A stretch of 64,000 nucleotides of DNA, taken from contig NC_134139.1 in the NCBI RefSeq assembly GCF_033958435.1, positions 201,855,501 to 201,919,500 on the forward strand, read 5' to 3'. Every line of letters begins with the position of its first letter. Position 1 is the stretch's first letter. Below are positions 1 to 12,300 of the stretch, piece after piece. The notes under the pieces were generated by a model. It was not told the origin of the DNA and did no database searches. It saw nothing but the letters and a program-made list of their open reading frames with translations. The DNA comes from Carettochelys insculpta (taxonomy: Eukaryota > Chordata > Testudines > Carettochelyidae). The position numbers and the translations under genes are program-made.

Positions 1-235
1 CATATTTGCAGAATGAACAATGAACGAAAAATCAAGACCCTGGTATGCAGCATAATGGACGGTTCGAATAGGAGAGGCAGACCCCACAGAGAATGGATAG
101 ATGATGTAGTAGATTGGTGTGGAGCTAGTCTGCAGAAACGAAGCCACTGGACAGGAAAAGATGGAAGGAAATAGTCAGAAAGGCATCCGATACCAGTGGG
201 TGCTCAGCCCATGGTTATCTGATGATGGTGATGAC
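1..235 (+). mobile_element. RTE-like LINE, 3' end fragment
   Basis: The translation keeps the C-terminal tail of an APE-type LINE polyprotein (GRPHREWIDDVVDWCGASL) and then runs almost directly into a GAT/GATG trinucleotide tail. A very short 3' UTR ending in a trinucleotide repeat is typical of RTE-clade elements. The same tail recurs at 12767-13162 and, inverted, at 4088-4183. The left part lies outside the window. Clade assignment is from memory of the family, not from a search. Confidence 0.6.
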
Positions 236-1560
236 CTGGAAGATGTAAAGCAGTTCACGTGCTTGGGGAGTATTATGGGCAGAGACAGAGGAACAGACAA
301 GAATAGCAATGCCAGCATAGGTAAAGCAACAGCTGCATTCAAACTCTTCATCCCATATGGAGTTCACAAATACCATCTGTGAAGATGAAACTGCAGATCT
401 TCAACACAAATGTGAAGAGTGTGCTCTTGTACAAAGGCGAGACCTGAAATACTAAAAAGTCTTCAAATCACAGGCTACAGACATTCATAAACAGATACCT
501 GAGGTACATCCTTTGCATCAAATGGCAACATGTGGTCACAAGGGCTACGTCTACACGTGAAGCCAACATCGAAATAGCTTATTTCGATGTAGCAACATCG
601 AAATAGGCTATTTCGATGAATAACGTCTACACGTCCTCCAGGGCTGGCAACGTCGATGTTCAACTTCGACGTTGCGCAGCACCACATCGAAATAGGCGCA
701 GCGAGGGTACGTCTACACGCCAAAGTAGCACACATCGAAATAAGGGTGCCAGGCACAGCTGCAGACAGGGTCACAGGGCGGACTCAACAGCAAGCCGCTC
801 CCTTAAAGGGCCCCTCCCAGACACAGTTGCACTAAACAACACAAGATACACAGAGCCGACAACTGGTTGCAGACCCTGTGCCTGCAGCATGGATCCCCAG
901 CTGCCGCAGCAGCAGCCAGAAGCCCTGGGCTAAGGGCTGCTGCCCACGGTGACCATAGAGCCCCGCAGGGGCTGGAGAGAGAGCATCTCTCAACCCCCCA
1001 GCTGATGGCCGCCATGGAGGACCCGGCAATTTCGACGTTGCGGGACGCGGATCGTCTACACTGTCCCTACTTCGACGTTGAACGTTGAAGTAGGGCGCTA
1101 TTCCGATCCCCTCATGAGGTTAGCGACTTCGACGTCTCGCCGCCTAACGTCGAAGTTAACTTCGAAATAGCGCCCGACGCGTGTAGACGTGACGGGAGCT
1201 ATTTCGAAGTTGGTGCCGCTACTTCAAAGTAGCGTGCACGTGTAGACGCAGCCAAGCTTTGGAACAGAGCAGGACAAGAACCACTTGATGTTCAAATCAA
1301 GAGAAGAAAGTGGGGATGGCTAAGCCACGCTTTCAGAAAACCATCATCCAGCACAGTCCACCAAGCACTTACATGGAACTCACAAGGAAAACACAAAAGA
1401 GGAAGACCTTGGACAACATGGAGAAGACCTAGTGAGATTGACTGACAGCAGCTGGGATATTTCTGGAGTTAACTGGAAGTTTTGTGTCAGAACTGAGTAA
1501 AGTGGAGGGGACTTGTGGATAACCTATGCTCTACTCGGAGTACAAGGATTTAAGTAAATA
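236..1560 (+). pseudogene. LINE reverse-transcriptase C-terminal remnant split by a MITE
   Basis: Pieces at 236-542 and 1257-1560 form one decayed coding stretch. The first half reads FTCLGSIMGRD, then GKATAAFKL and a VLLYKGET-like motif. The second half reads LWNRAGQEP, RKWGWLSHAFRKP and KRGRPWTTWRR. These are the conserved blocks after the catalytic palm in RTE/L2-like LINE polymerases. Several stops and frameshifts make it non-functional. A 711-bp Harbinger MITE sits between the halves; removing it and one copy of the AAG duplication rejoins the motif that reads ELW in relatives. Confidence 0.6.
543..1253 (-). mobile_element. Harbinger-derived MITE, 711 bp, copy 1
   Basis: Terminal inverted repeats GGCTACGTCTACACGTG on the left and CACGTGTAGACGCAGCC on the right are flanked by a 3-bp duplication, AAG at 540-542 and 1254-1256. 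Subterminal DNA is packed with short palindromes built on TTCGAA and TTCGATG. The interior matches both ends of the 4.7-kb autonomous element at 40048-44768 (for example the stretch around CAGCTGGGGGGTTGAGAG), so this is an internal deletion derivative. It lies in the opposite orientation to the autonomous copy. It has no coding capacity; the short ORFs in it are by-products of the palindromes. Confidence 0.9.
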
Positions 1561-1689
1561 AGTGCACAAATGCTTGAAAAAAGCATGTAATCAATAATAA
1601 TTGATCTCACTGTGGAGATAAAGCCAACAAAATATTTTTCTGTCAATTTGAATCTGAAATTATAAACAGGGAAAATAAAAAAAAATGTT

Positions 1690-3420
1690 GCTTTAAAGCT
1701 TATGTATTTTATTTAAGGTCATCAGATATTCTAACAAAATAATCCAGCAATCATATAGCACGTCAAAGGCTAACAAAATGATGTATTAGGTGATGAGCTT
1801 TCATGGGACAGACCCACTTCCACAGATCAATATCATTTCCAGTCCAGACTCAGTTGTATAGCACAGAGGTTCAAAAAAATTTTCAATAAAAACAGACAAA
1901 TCAAATACATAAAACTGAAGGAAGGTATCGGGGTGGGGGATGTTAAGTGTCTTGCAGGAGATAATTACAAACATCAAAGGAAGGGAGCTGGTCCTTGTCA
2001 TGTATGAGATAATTGCATTCTTTGTTCATACCAAGTGTTGTGTCGAATTTGAGTATGAACCCCAGTTCACAAATCTCCAGATGTAATCTGCTTTTAATGT
2101 CTCTTTGTTGTAGGACACATATTCTTAGGTCTTTAACAGAATTGGCTGCGTCTACACGTGCACGCTACTTCGAAGTAGCGGCAGTAACTTCGAAATAGCG
2201 CCCGTCACGTCTACACGTGTTGGGCGCTATTTCGAAGTTGAAATCGACATTAGGCGGCGAGACGTCGAAGTCGCTAACCCCATGAGCGGATGGGAATAGC
2301 GCCCTACTTCGACGTTCAACATCGAAGTAGGGACGTGTAGACAATCCGCGTCCCGCAACATCGAAATAGCGGGGTCCTCCATGGCGGCCATCAGCTGGGG
2401 GGTTGAGAGATACTCTCTCTCCAGCCCTTGCGGGGCTCTGTGGTCACCGTGGGCAGCAGCCCTTAGCCCAGGGCTTCTGGCTGCTGCTGCTGCAGCTGGG
2501 GGTCCGTGCTGCATATACAGGGTCTGCAACTAGTTGTTGGCTCTGTGTATCTTGCACTGTTTAATGAAAGTGTGTCTGGGAGGGGCCCTTTAAGGGAGCG
2601 ACTTGCTGTTGAGTCCGCCCCGTGACCCTGTCTGCAGCTGTGCCTGGCTCCCTTATTTCGATGTGTGCTACTTTGGCGTGTAGACGTTCCCTCGCTGTGC
2701 CTATTTCGATGTTGGGCTGAGCAACGTCGAAGTTGAACATCGACGTGGCCAGCCCTGGAGGACGTGTAGACGTTATTCATCGAAATAGACTATTTCGATG
2801 TCGCAACATCAAAATAAGCTATTTCGAAGTTGGGTGCACGTGTAGACGTAGCCAATGGCCCACTCCATTGAAATTCTCACTGAGCAGCTTATGTGTATTG
2901 AGATTCCTAATGTCTGCTTTGTGTCCATTCATTCTTTGGCAAAGTGTTTGCCGAGTTTGTCCAACGTACATTGCAGAGGAGCATTGATGTCACATAATGG
3001 CATATATAATTTTGGTCGAAGTACAGGAGAATGATCCCCTGATCTTATAATTAATGTGGTTAGGTCCAGTGATGGTATTCCCAGAATAAATACATGGACA
3101 AAGTTGGTAGCAGTGTTTGTTGTGAAGAAAAGTTCCAGGACTAGTATTACTGTGGTGTAGCCTATGATTGCTAGTGAGAGACTTTCTTAAGTTAGGAGGT
3201 TGTCTATAGGAAAGGACAGACCTGTCACCTACAACCTTCTGTAGTGTAGCATCATGATGTAGAATAGATTGCAGGTTTTTAATGATACAGTGCAGGGATT
3301 TGAGCTGGAGACTAGAGGTAATGACAAGTGGTGTTCTGTTATTGACCTTCCTAGGCCTATCTTGAAATAGCTGTTTTTTGGGTATTCATCTGGCCCCATC
3401 AATCTTTTCATTTGTTTGTT
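1690..3420 (-). mobile_element. Penelope-like element fragment with GIY-YIG endonuclease
   Basis: Read on the minus strand, about 3330 down to 2860 gives the RT-endonuclease linker typical of Penelope-like elements (NRTPLVITSS, then VLSYRQPPNLRKSL), followed by a GIY-YIG endonuclease core, MYVGQTRQTLCQRMNGHKAD. After a MITE at 2143-2853 the frame continues with VKDLRICVLQ and then a 3' region containing the GTGGGTCTGTCCCA-type tail seen in many short copies in this window. At least one stop lies just before MYVGQT, so it is dead. RT domain proper is absent (5' truncated). Confidence 0.8.
2143..2853 (+). mobile_element. Harbinger-derived MITE, 711 bp, copy 2
   Basis: Ends read GGCTGCGTCTACACGTGCAC and CACGTGTAGACGTAGCC. 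It is inserted in the Penelope GIY-YIG domain with a probable AAT duplication (2140-2142 and 2854-2856) and one extra T at the left end. Length and interior match copies 1 and 3. Deleting the element plus one AAT gives an open in-frame junction in the host, GHSVKDLR, which independently confirms the boundaries. Confidence 0.88.
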
Positions 3421-3439
3421 TTCTCCTTCTCCCACTGAA

Positions 3440-3855
3440 TAATAAGTTTTATGAATGCTTAGTAGAGATCTTGAAGTTTTTGTTCTCTGTCAGTAGGATC
3501 AGAGCAGATGCTTGCAGTTTCACATGTGATGCTGGCAATTTGACTTTTAACAGTTACAAAGCATTTGCTTTTTGAAGCTCAGTATCTATGACATTAAAAT
3601 ACTGTTTACCTTCATTATGTCCCAGAATGTGAAAATTTTAAGACAAAATATTTAAAAGATTGAAGCCCCATAATTTTGCATAACCATGAAAATGTAAATT
3701 GATAAGAAAACGTGAAAAATGATTAAAAGAAACATTGATATTACCTGGAACAAGTTTAAAAATTCTGAATAGAATTCAGCCAAGCCTACATAAAAGTGAC
3801 TGAAGTTATGGGACCTGGATGGTGCAATAATACTGAGCACCTGCTAACCCCTCTT
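3440..3855. other. Unassigned AT-rich stretch
   Basis: No coding region, RNA or recognisable repeat end was seen. Short ORFs here have no family features. Confidence 0.4.
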
Positions 3856-3859
3856 ATCA

Positions 3860-4340
3860 GCCTGAGAGCCTGGGGAAGGGAATTCATTCTCAGTAATAAC
3901 TTGCAAGGAAAACAGCCCAAAGAAAGGCCTCTTTATTGATGCATTTGTGTGTTATCTGCAGCTGGGTGTGAATGGACAATTACCTTTGTTCCTGCACTGA
4001 GGCGGAAGGCTCCCTTGGATGATCCTGTTCAGAGTCTGCAGTTTAGCACGCACTGAAACAGGTGGTGAGCAGGCGGTAGGATCCTCTCATCATCATCATC
4101 ATCGCGGTTATCATCTTCAATAACCGTGGGCTCAGCACCCGTTGGTATCTGATGCCTCTCTCACTATTTCTTTCTGGTAGGGGATCCCCTGCAAATCTGA
4201 AATACGATGAAAGGATGCCACTCTCCAGACAGCACCACCAGATCACAGTAACAGTCGTAAGCAGACTAGAGCCCTTTCATGCTTCTGATCCCCCACCAGT
4301 AAAATAGTGTTGAGCCAAAAACAACTACTCTGCTTGGATT
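3860..4340 (+). repeat. Local repeat A, copy 1
   Basis: It is similar to 6545-6910 in the same orientation. Shared blocks include the start (GCAAGGAAAACAGCCCAA versus TGGAAGGAAAATAGCCCAA), AAGGCTCCCT, a stretch with CACTGAAACAG and GCAGG, and a later block with CCAGATCACAG/CAGATCAGAG. An RTE tail is inserted at 4088-4183 in this copy only. It could be an interspersed repeat or a local duplication. Confidence 0.6.
4088..4183 (-). mobile_element. RTE-like LINE 3' tail
   Basis: On the minus strand it reads GAAATAGTGAGAGAGGCATC through GCCCACGGTTATTGAAG and ends in ATG/GAT repeats, matching the tails at 180-235 and 13085-13162. It is severely 5' truncated and carries no useful coding sequence. 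Confidence 0.7.
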
Positions 4341-4690
4341 ATCCAGGTTGGCTCTGTGTTCACATCACAGAATAATGGAAATTATATCCACTAAACAAAA
4401 ATTAGATCAGTTAATCTGTCTACCGAAGGCTGATGCAAGCTTGTTCTTAGCAGTCTCCTTGGAACGATGCAGAGAAGCCATACTATGGATTTGTGCCTCA
4501 ATTTCCTCATCTTCAAAATGGGAACCTGGCTATTGCCTTGCATTGTAAAATTCTCTGAGATCTATGGCTGAGAAGAGGTAGATGTTAATAAGCAGCTTTC
4601 GTTGTAATTAACAAAGCTATACAGCAAAGTAGACAAGGACTTCTGTGTTTAGTCAATGATTCACCCTATCATCCTGGATGTTGGTGCATT
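4340..4690. other. Unassigned stretch
   Basis: No gene or clear repeat seen. It includes a phrase typical of clinical-style low-conservation repeats in reptile DNA, but nothing I can name. Confidence 0.3.
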
Positions 4691-5290
4691 TTTAATCATA
4701 GAATAACAGAAATAGAGGTAACGTCGAGAGGCATCGATTCCAATACTCCGAACTCATGGCAGAACCAAACAACATCTAGACAACCTCGACAGGTGTTGGT
4801 CTCAACTGCTTTTTAAAATTTCCAATAATGCAGATTCCACAACTTCCCCAGGCAATTTATTCTAGTACTTGACTACCCTGATGGTTACAAACTTTTTTCC
4901 TAATGTCAAACCTAAACCTCCTTTGCTGCAATAAAGCCCGTTGCTTCTTGTGCTATCCTCTGAGGTAAGAAGAATATTTTTTTTTCTCCATCCTCCTTGT
5001 AACAACCTTTTGGGAACTTGAAAGCTATTATCATGCACCCTTTCAGTCTTCTCTTTTCCAGACTAAACAAACTCAGTTCTTTCAATCTTCCCTCAGAGCA
5101 CATATTTCCAGACCTTTAATCATTTTTATTTCTCTTCTCAGGACCTTTTTCCAATTGTCCAAATCCTTCCTGAAATGAGGACATAATACAGCCGCTGAGG
5201 TCTAATTAGTTCAGAGTAAAGCAGAATTACTTCTTCTTGTGACATGGTAGACTTTATTTTCATGCACTATTAAGTGGTGGTTAACACAGT
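4690..5290 (-). mobile_element. CR1 LINE 3' fragment
   Basis: The minus-strand translation gives the CR1 C-terminal block ([19 protein letters not shown], then AFKFPKGCYKEDGEK), and the plus strand shows the typical reversed CR1 tail starting AATCATAGAATAACAG. It is 5' truncated and decayed. Confidence 0.75.
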
Positions 5291-5990
5291 GTCTTCTTGC
5301 ACAATTCATTTTCACAGGGGCAGTGTAACACCTCCGCCGACTGCCCCTTGTGAAGTAATCTCCCTCCAAGCCCGAACAGTCTAATTGTTAAAGAAAACTG
5401 CAAAGAGGCACATTCCTCAACTTTTCCCAAAAATCAAGTTCTACTTGCAATAGATTGTGCAGTCATTCAGAACAGCATGGCTCGTGCTCCCCTAGGCTCC
5501 ACTAGGCCCTTTAATTATGGATTAATTAGATGGACTATAATGGATTCCATCCAGTCATAACCACAAGAGCTACATTTGACTAATTAAATGGAGTTAACAT
5601 TATTTCATTGCTTACACAGAAGTGACAGCTAACCACAGAGCAAATTCTTTGGGGCTGGTTCCCTAATGTGTAACACCACTTCTACACTAGTGGAGAGTCA
5701 CGGAGCCAGGGGAGCTCCCCTGGGGCTGGGCTCAGTGCCACAGCCTGCCCTGCACCCGCCCTTGTCCCCAGATCTGGGGCAGGGGCTGAGGGTCTCAGCT
5801 CCCAGCCCCACTCCTGTCCCTCTCCCATGTGGGCCACACCTTGGGGGAGGGGCATGAAGGGGATGTGAAGGGGCCCTGGGAGGTGGAGGGGAGAGAGCTG
5901 CCCCAGGCCCCCAGGAAGGAGAGGGACAGGGGGCTGAGGGAGTGGGGCTGGGCCCCCACTCCTCCTCCAAATCCAGTCTCCCCCCTCTCC
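5290..5990. other. Unassigned stretch, C-rich from 5690
   Basis: No gene is supported. 5690-5990 is strongly C-rich on the plus strand, which creates overlapping open frames on both strands without domain content. These are treated as compositional artefacts. Confidence 0.4.
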
Positions 5991-6385
5991 CCACCTGCTA
6001 TAATCCAATACCAGTAACTCCACAGAGTGGCTGCTGTTGCTGTCACTGCAATTGCTGCTACCACACACTTCTCCCTCCAAGCACTGCAGAGGGATGCATG
6101 CGCTGCCATGGCTCTGAGCATTTTATTGCTCAAAAAGCCACATGCAGCTCCAGTGTGCATACCCCCTTCCGCTTCTCTCTGCCCCTGCCGTGATGTACAG
6201 GAACTGGAAGAGGAGTCAGGTGGCAGAGATGGGAGCTGCAAATGGCTCCTTAAAGAGCCACATGTGGCTCAGAGCTGCTGAGTTGCCTTCTAAAAATGAT
6301 GCCACTACCAGCTCCGTGGGCCCAGTAAAAAGACTCCGTGAGCTGGATTCAGGCTCACACCCTGGTATTGGACACCCCTGCTCTA
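5990..6385 (-). mobile_element. Probable hAT-type DNA transposon remnant
   Basis: The right end, read on the minus strand, begins AGCAGGGGTGTCCAATACC, a common hAT terminus. The interior block AAAGAGCCACATGTGGCTC is shared, inverted, with the hAT-like element at 14398-18854. The left end was not found. Confidence 0.4.
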
Positions 6386-6544
6386 AGCTAACTCAGCCAT
6401 GCATGAGGATGGAAACTGGAGGCTTTGCTTCCCAACAGGAGAAGCTGGACAAAGGACTGTCACAGTACGTATAGGGAAATGGAGACCTGGAACTCATGGG
6501 AAGAAAAGAGACAGAGGCCCATGGGGAAAAGGATGCATGATATG

Positions 6545-6910
6545 CAAGCAGAGATACATGAAGAGTGAAGACATCATCAGGAACAACTTGGAAGGAAAAT
6601 AGCCCAATGAAAAGCCTCTTTAGTGATGTTCTTGTGCGTTATCTACTCCCAGATTGGAAGGGGTAATTGTCTTTCTGCTTGTTCTGAAGGTGAAGGCTCC
6701 CTCTGATGTTACAGTGTCTGCCCATTTAAGTCAACACTGAAACAGACGGCAGGCAGAATAGATGCTGGCTAGCAAATCCAGAGTAATTTGATAGGCTCCA
6801 GCTCTTGGGCAGAGCCAGCAGATCAGAGCAACATGAAAGGGAGTATGGCGTCAATGCATGCGTCTAATCCCCTGCCAATACAGATGGCACTGGGCCAGAA
6901 GAGACTATGC
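6545..6910 (+). repeat. Local repeat A, copy 2
   Basis: This is the counterpart of 3860-4340, without the RTE tail that interrupts copy 1. The two copies diverge noticeably, so the duplication or insertion is old. Confidence 0.6.
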
Positions 6911-7202
6911 TGAACCTCTCTTATCTGGCAACATTCGTAATGAGGCATGCTTTTAGTTAGCCGGACAACCACTTATCATGGGTGTGGCCAAGTTTACCAT
7001 GGTCCCATAAAGTTTGTTTACAGCCACCAGTCCTGGCTCTCAGTGTTCTCCACTGTTATTTAGCTCTAATTTACCCCAAATATCTTCTAAGAGCCTAGTA
7101 AGCAGTGGAAGTGTTGGTAATGCTGCCATGGTCCAGCAAATTCTCTCATTCAGCATCAGTCAGGACCAAGGGTGCTGGATGATAGAAGTTCAACCTGTAC
7201 AA
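6906..7202 (+). mobile_element. DNA transposon with GTTGAAC-type termini (Tigger/pogo-like)
   Basis: The left end reads TGAACCTCTCTTATCTGGCA and the right end GAAGTTCAACCTGTAC, so the ends are inverted repeats. A relative in the other orientation lies at 51741-52075. Both contain a CCATGGTCCCATAAAGTTTG / CAAACTTTGTGGGACCA block. No transposase is encoded. Assignment to the pogo group rests only on the termini. Confidence 0.45.
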
Positions 7203-8304
7203 TCCAGATCCTTATTTGTCCAGATACCCAAAATTTCCGGACATCTTTCGGAGACTGTTCTTCTCCACATCACTTCTCTTTCAATTGCACATCTTCTTGT
7301 TTTGATTGTTATCTCCTGCGGCAGGGGTTCTTTTGGTTCTGTCTTTCTGCAGCACCAACTATTGCTACCTCCCGGTCCCTGACTGGGGCACTTAGGCACC
7401 CAGACAGGATAAATCATAAATAATGATGCTGCCTTCTTCCAAACAACCCAGCTCCTCCCTCCCAATTAAAACCTTCTCTTCCCCTGAGCCCCTCTTTAGT
7501 CCGAACCAGGCTTCTACTTCCTCCACCTGAATCTTGCTGCTGCAGCTTTGGCGACCCAGAACAGCACAAAGAGATGCTCTGCTGCTGTAGGGGAGCCAGG
7601 GAATCCCAACAGCTCCTGCGCACATCCATTGCATGGGAGCAGCACCTGTTATTTCTTCAGGTTCTTGCTTCTCCAAGCTCAGCTATGTTCAGGCAGGCTC
7701 CCTGGGCATATTTGCCTAGGAGAGAGCTGGCTGTTCCATGGGGCAGCAAAAGAGTGACTCAGGGAGGAGGGTTATGTGTTGTTCACCACTGTTATAAATG
7801 AGAGTCCTGGAGGATCACCGAGAAGGAAAAAATTGTGCTCACAAAAATATTTTAGTGACTATAGCTTTCCAGGGTATTTCCCTGACCTGGACTCTGCACT
7901 ACCCCATCAAACAGCAGGTCAAAGCTTTGGTCAAGGCTCCTGACACAAGGAACAGCCATCCCTGGATATCCCATGGTTTCCTTCCCTGTATATCATGCAG
8001 AGCAGGGATCAGAAAACAATGGATTTGTACAGGTGTGCATACAAATTATGAATCTGCATATTTAAATAAACCTCACTGGTATTCAAATTAGGATGTCAGG
8101 GCAGAGTCACACAGGATTGTGCCAAAGAGTAATTGTTATCTTAGTTGTTGCTGAAAATGCCAGTTGCTCAGCACCCCAAATCAACACCATTGCTGTGTAG
8201 GTGCCAGCCCAGAGCTGTCCAAGCTGAACTCTGACTGCAATTTGCGGAGCTGCAGAATATACAGTATGCCTCCTGAGTCACAGCTTTGTAAGGGAGAAGA
8301 CAGT
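7202..8304. other. Unassigned stretch
   Basis: No coding exon or repeat end is supported. Open frames at 7390-7800 lack domain features and have no matching splice context. Confidence 0.4.
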
Positions 8305-8526
8305 GGCTGTGTCTACACGTGCCCCAAACTTCGAAATGGCCATGCAAATGGCCATTTCGAAGTTTACTAATGAAGCGCTGAAATGCATATTCAGCGCTTC
8401 ATTAGCATGCGGGCGGCAGCAGCTTCGAAATTGACGCGCCTTGCCGCCGCGCGGCGCGTCCAGACGGGGCTCCTTTTCGAAAGGGCCCCGCCTATTTCGA
8501 AGTCCCCTTATTCCCATGAGCTCATG
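8305..8526 (+). mobile_element. Palindromic MITE, left half only
   Basis: It starts GGCTGTGTCTACACGTGCCC, continues through AACTTCGAAATGGCC and AGCGCTGAAATGCATATTCA and stops at the palindrome centre (CCCATGAGCTCATG). Complete relatives are at 19069-19504 and 48351-48769. The right arm is missing. Confidence 0.8.
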
Positions 8527-9329
8527 ACCCTCCAAAACAGAACATGACCATTAGGGTCGAGAGCAGGGGGATCCACTACAGGAAAATGATCATTCTGAAG
8601 TCCTGTCTCAAAACGCATTAAAATGGAGATGATAGATCAAAAATACACCTCCAATGTCCAATCTACACACATGCTAAGCTTTGGACAAGTGACTGGAAAA
8701 GAGATAATGTGAAATACCAGGCTAATTCGGCAGGGAAATGACTGCATGATGCAAAGTTTTCATGAATGTCCAGGCACTGTAATAATTCATTCAGTCATTC
8801 CGTCTTGACAATGTTCTTTTTTAACATAAGAGGAGGCACTTTCCATGTTCTAAGGCAGTGGTTCTTAACTTGGGGGGCACACACCCCCTGGGGGTGCATG
8901 ATGTCCTTTATCGGGGTGCGAGAGATGCCAGATTTTTTTAGAAGGCAAATCATCAAAAACACAAATTAAGCACAGGCACATAAGTACAACCACTTTGTTT
9001 CATCAAACCTATGCATTTATCAACATTATACATTTTTTAGCGATTACCGTGATATACAAATAAAAAATTTATTTTCAAGTTTTTAAGCTAATTGTAGTAA
9101 AATTATCTCACCACAAAATACAGTGTACTGCCATGTTGCAGAGTATTTCTTGATGCGTGCACAGATGATGATGTGGCAGCGCAACAGCTGTGTTTGAATT
9201 CAGTTAGCTGCTGTTAGCATGTCAGTTACAGTTTACTTCCACAGCAAAACTCCACAACATCTCTGGGTGGTACTTGCTTATCTGTGTATGTCTACTGTAT
9301 TATTATTTGTGGTGAGTAAAAACATCACC

Positions 9330-12300
9330 CTCGAATTGAGGAAGTAAATGCATGGTTACGCTGGTGGTGTCGGAGAAAGGGCTTTGGATTCTTTGATCAT
9401 GGGATGCTGTTCTGGGCACAAGGATTATTGGGAAGAGATGGGGTCCACCTAACCAAGCGAGGAAGAATCATTTTCACAAGCAGGCTTGCAAACTTAGTGA
9501 GGAGAGCTTTAAACTAGGATTGCTGGGGGAAGGTGACCGAAACCCTGTGGGTACTTGGAGGCTGGGAAGAAATGCAAAGAGGAATGTACAACAAAAGTGG
9601 ACCCTTGGTTCGAGTAGTGAGGGCGGGGAGATCGACTGGTTATCTAAGGTGTTTGTACACCAGTGCCAGAAGCCTGGGTAACAAGCAGGAGGAATTAGAA
9701 GCCCTGGCTTAGTCCAAGAACTATGACTTGATTGGAATAACAGAGACTTGGTGGGATGACTCACATGACTGGAGCGCTGCCGTGAAAGGGTATAAACTGT
9801 TCAGGAAGAACAGGAAAGGGAGAAAAGGAGGAGGAGTTGCACTGTATGTAAGAGAGCACGATGATTGCTTGGAACTCCAGTACATAGAGGGAGAAAAGCC
9901 TGTTGAGAATCTATGGGTCAAGCTTAGTGGTGTAGGCAGCACTGGAGATGTGGTGGTTGGTGTCTGCTACAGGCTGTCAAGGTAGATGCTGCTTTTTTCG
10001 GACAACTGAGAGAAGTTTCCAGATCACGGGCTCTCGTTATAGTGGGGGACTTCAATTACCCTGACATCTGTTGGGAGACCTATACGGCAGTACACAAGCA
10101 GTCCAGGAAATTTCAGGAGAATGTTGGGGATCACTTCTTGTACAACTGCTGAAGGACCTGACCAGAGGTCGTGCGTGGCTCGACCTGCTGCTTACAAACA
10201 GGGAGGAACTAATAGGGAAGATAGAGGTGGGTGACAACCTGGGAAGCAGTGATCATGAGATGGTAGACTTCAGGATGCTGACCAATGGAAGGAAAGAGAG
10301 CCATAAATTACACACCTTGAACTTCAGAAAAACAGACTCTGACTCCTTCAGGAACTTGATGGGCAGAATCCCCTGGGATGCTACCATGATGGGAAAAGGA
10401 GTCCAGGAAAACTGGCAGTATTTTAAGGAAGCCCTATTGAAGGCACAGAAAGAAGCTGTCCCGATGCACAGCAAGAGAAGTAAATATGGTAGGAGACCAG
10501 ACTGGCTTAATGGGGAAATCCTTGGAAAACTTAGGCACAAAAAAGGAGCTTACAAAAAGTGGAAACTGGGACAGATGTCTAGGGATGGGTATAAATGTAT
10601 AGCTCAAGAATGTAGGGCAGTTATCAGGAAGGCGAAAGTGCAACTGGAATTGCGACTAACGAGGAAGGTGAAGGATAACAAGAAAAGTTTCTACAGGCAT
10701 GTTACCAAGAAGAAGGTGATCAGAGAGTGTGTGGGGCCCCTACTGGATGAGGGAGGTAACCCAGTGACAGATGATGTAGGGAAAGCTGAAGTACTTAATG
10801 CTTTCTTTGCCTCTGTCTTCATGGACAAAGACAGCTCCCAGACTAATGCGTTAAGTGATGCATTGTGGGATGAAGGTGGACGTCGTTTGGTGGAGAAAGA
10901 ACAGGTCAGGAGCTATCTAAAAAAGCTAAATGTACATAAATTGATGGGCCCGGACCTAATTCATCCTAGGGTTCTGAGGGAGTTGGCGTATGTTGTTGAC
11001 GAGCCCTTGGCCATTATCTTTGAAAAGTTGTGGAGACCGGGAGAGATCCCGGATGATTGGAAAAAGGCAAATGTCATGCCCATCTTTAAAAAAGAGAAGG
11101 ATGATCCAGGGAACTATCGGCCAGTCAGTCTTACATCAGTCCCTGGAAAAATCATGGAGGAGCTCCTCAAGGAAGTCATTTTGAGGCACTTGGAGGAGGG
11201 GAGAGTGATCAGGAATAGTCAGCATGGATTCATGAAGGGCAAGTCATGTCTGACCAATCTGATTAGTTTCTACAATGAGGTAACTGGCTCTGTGGCTAGG
11301 GGAAAATGGATGTGATTTATCTTGACTTCAGCATAGCTTTTGATACTGTCTCCCACAATATTCTTGTCAACAAGTTAAAGGAATGTGGATTGGATAAATG
11401 GATGGTAAGATGGATAGAAAGCTGGCTAGAAGGTCGGGCCCAGCAGGTAGTGATCAACAGCTCGATGTTGGGATGGCGGTTGGTTTCTAGTGGAGTGCCC
11501 CAAGGTTCGGTTCTGGGTCCTGTTCTGTTCAACATATTTATCAATGACCTGGATGAGGGGTTGGATTGCACCCTCAGCAAGTTTGCGGATGACACTAAGC
11601 TAGGGGGAGAGGTGGATAAGCTGAAGGGTAGGGACAGGGTCTAGAGTGACTTAGACAAATTGGAAGACTGGGCTGCAAGAAATCTGATGAGGTTCAATAA
11701 GGGCAAGTGCAGAGTCCTGCACTTGGGATGGAAGAATCCCAAGCATTGTTACAGGCTGGAGTCCGACTGGCTCAGTAGTAGTTTTTCAGAAAAGGATCTG
11801 GGAGTTGCAGTGGACGAGAAGCTGGACACGAGTCAACAGTGTGCCATTGTAGCCAAGAAAGCTAACAGCATATTAGGTTGCATCAAGAGGAGCGTTGCCA
11901 GTAGATCCAGAGAAGTGATTATTCCTCCTTATGCGGCTTTGGTGAGGCTGCATCTGGAGTACTGTGTCCAGTTCTGGGCCCCCATTTATAGGAAGGATGT
12001 GGACACACTGGAGAGGGTCCAGTGGAGGATGACCAAAATAATTAGGGGCTGGAGCATATGACCTATGAAGAAAGGTTTAGGGAATTGGGACTGTTTAGTC
12101 CACAGAAGAGAAGACTGAGGGGGTACTTGATAACAGCCTTCAACTTACTGAAGGGAGGTTGCAAAGAGGCTGGAGAGAGGCTGTTCACAGTGGTCACAGA
12201 TGGCAGAACACGGAACAATGGTCTCAAGTTGCGGTTGGAAAGGTCCAGGTTGAACATTAGGAAAAACTTTTTCACTAGGAGGGTGGTGAAGCACTGGAAT

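Noticed and set aside
867..1088. ORFs recurring in MITEs at 616-1088, 2227-2780 and 33488-34104
   Set aside because: The same peptides appear because the MITE is repeated; stops and orientation show no selection for coding.
5682..6241. Long open frames on the minus strand
   Set aside because: C/G-skewed sequence opens several frames at once; no domain, and the region overlaps a DNA-transposon remnant.
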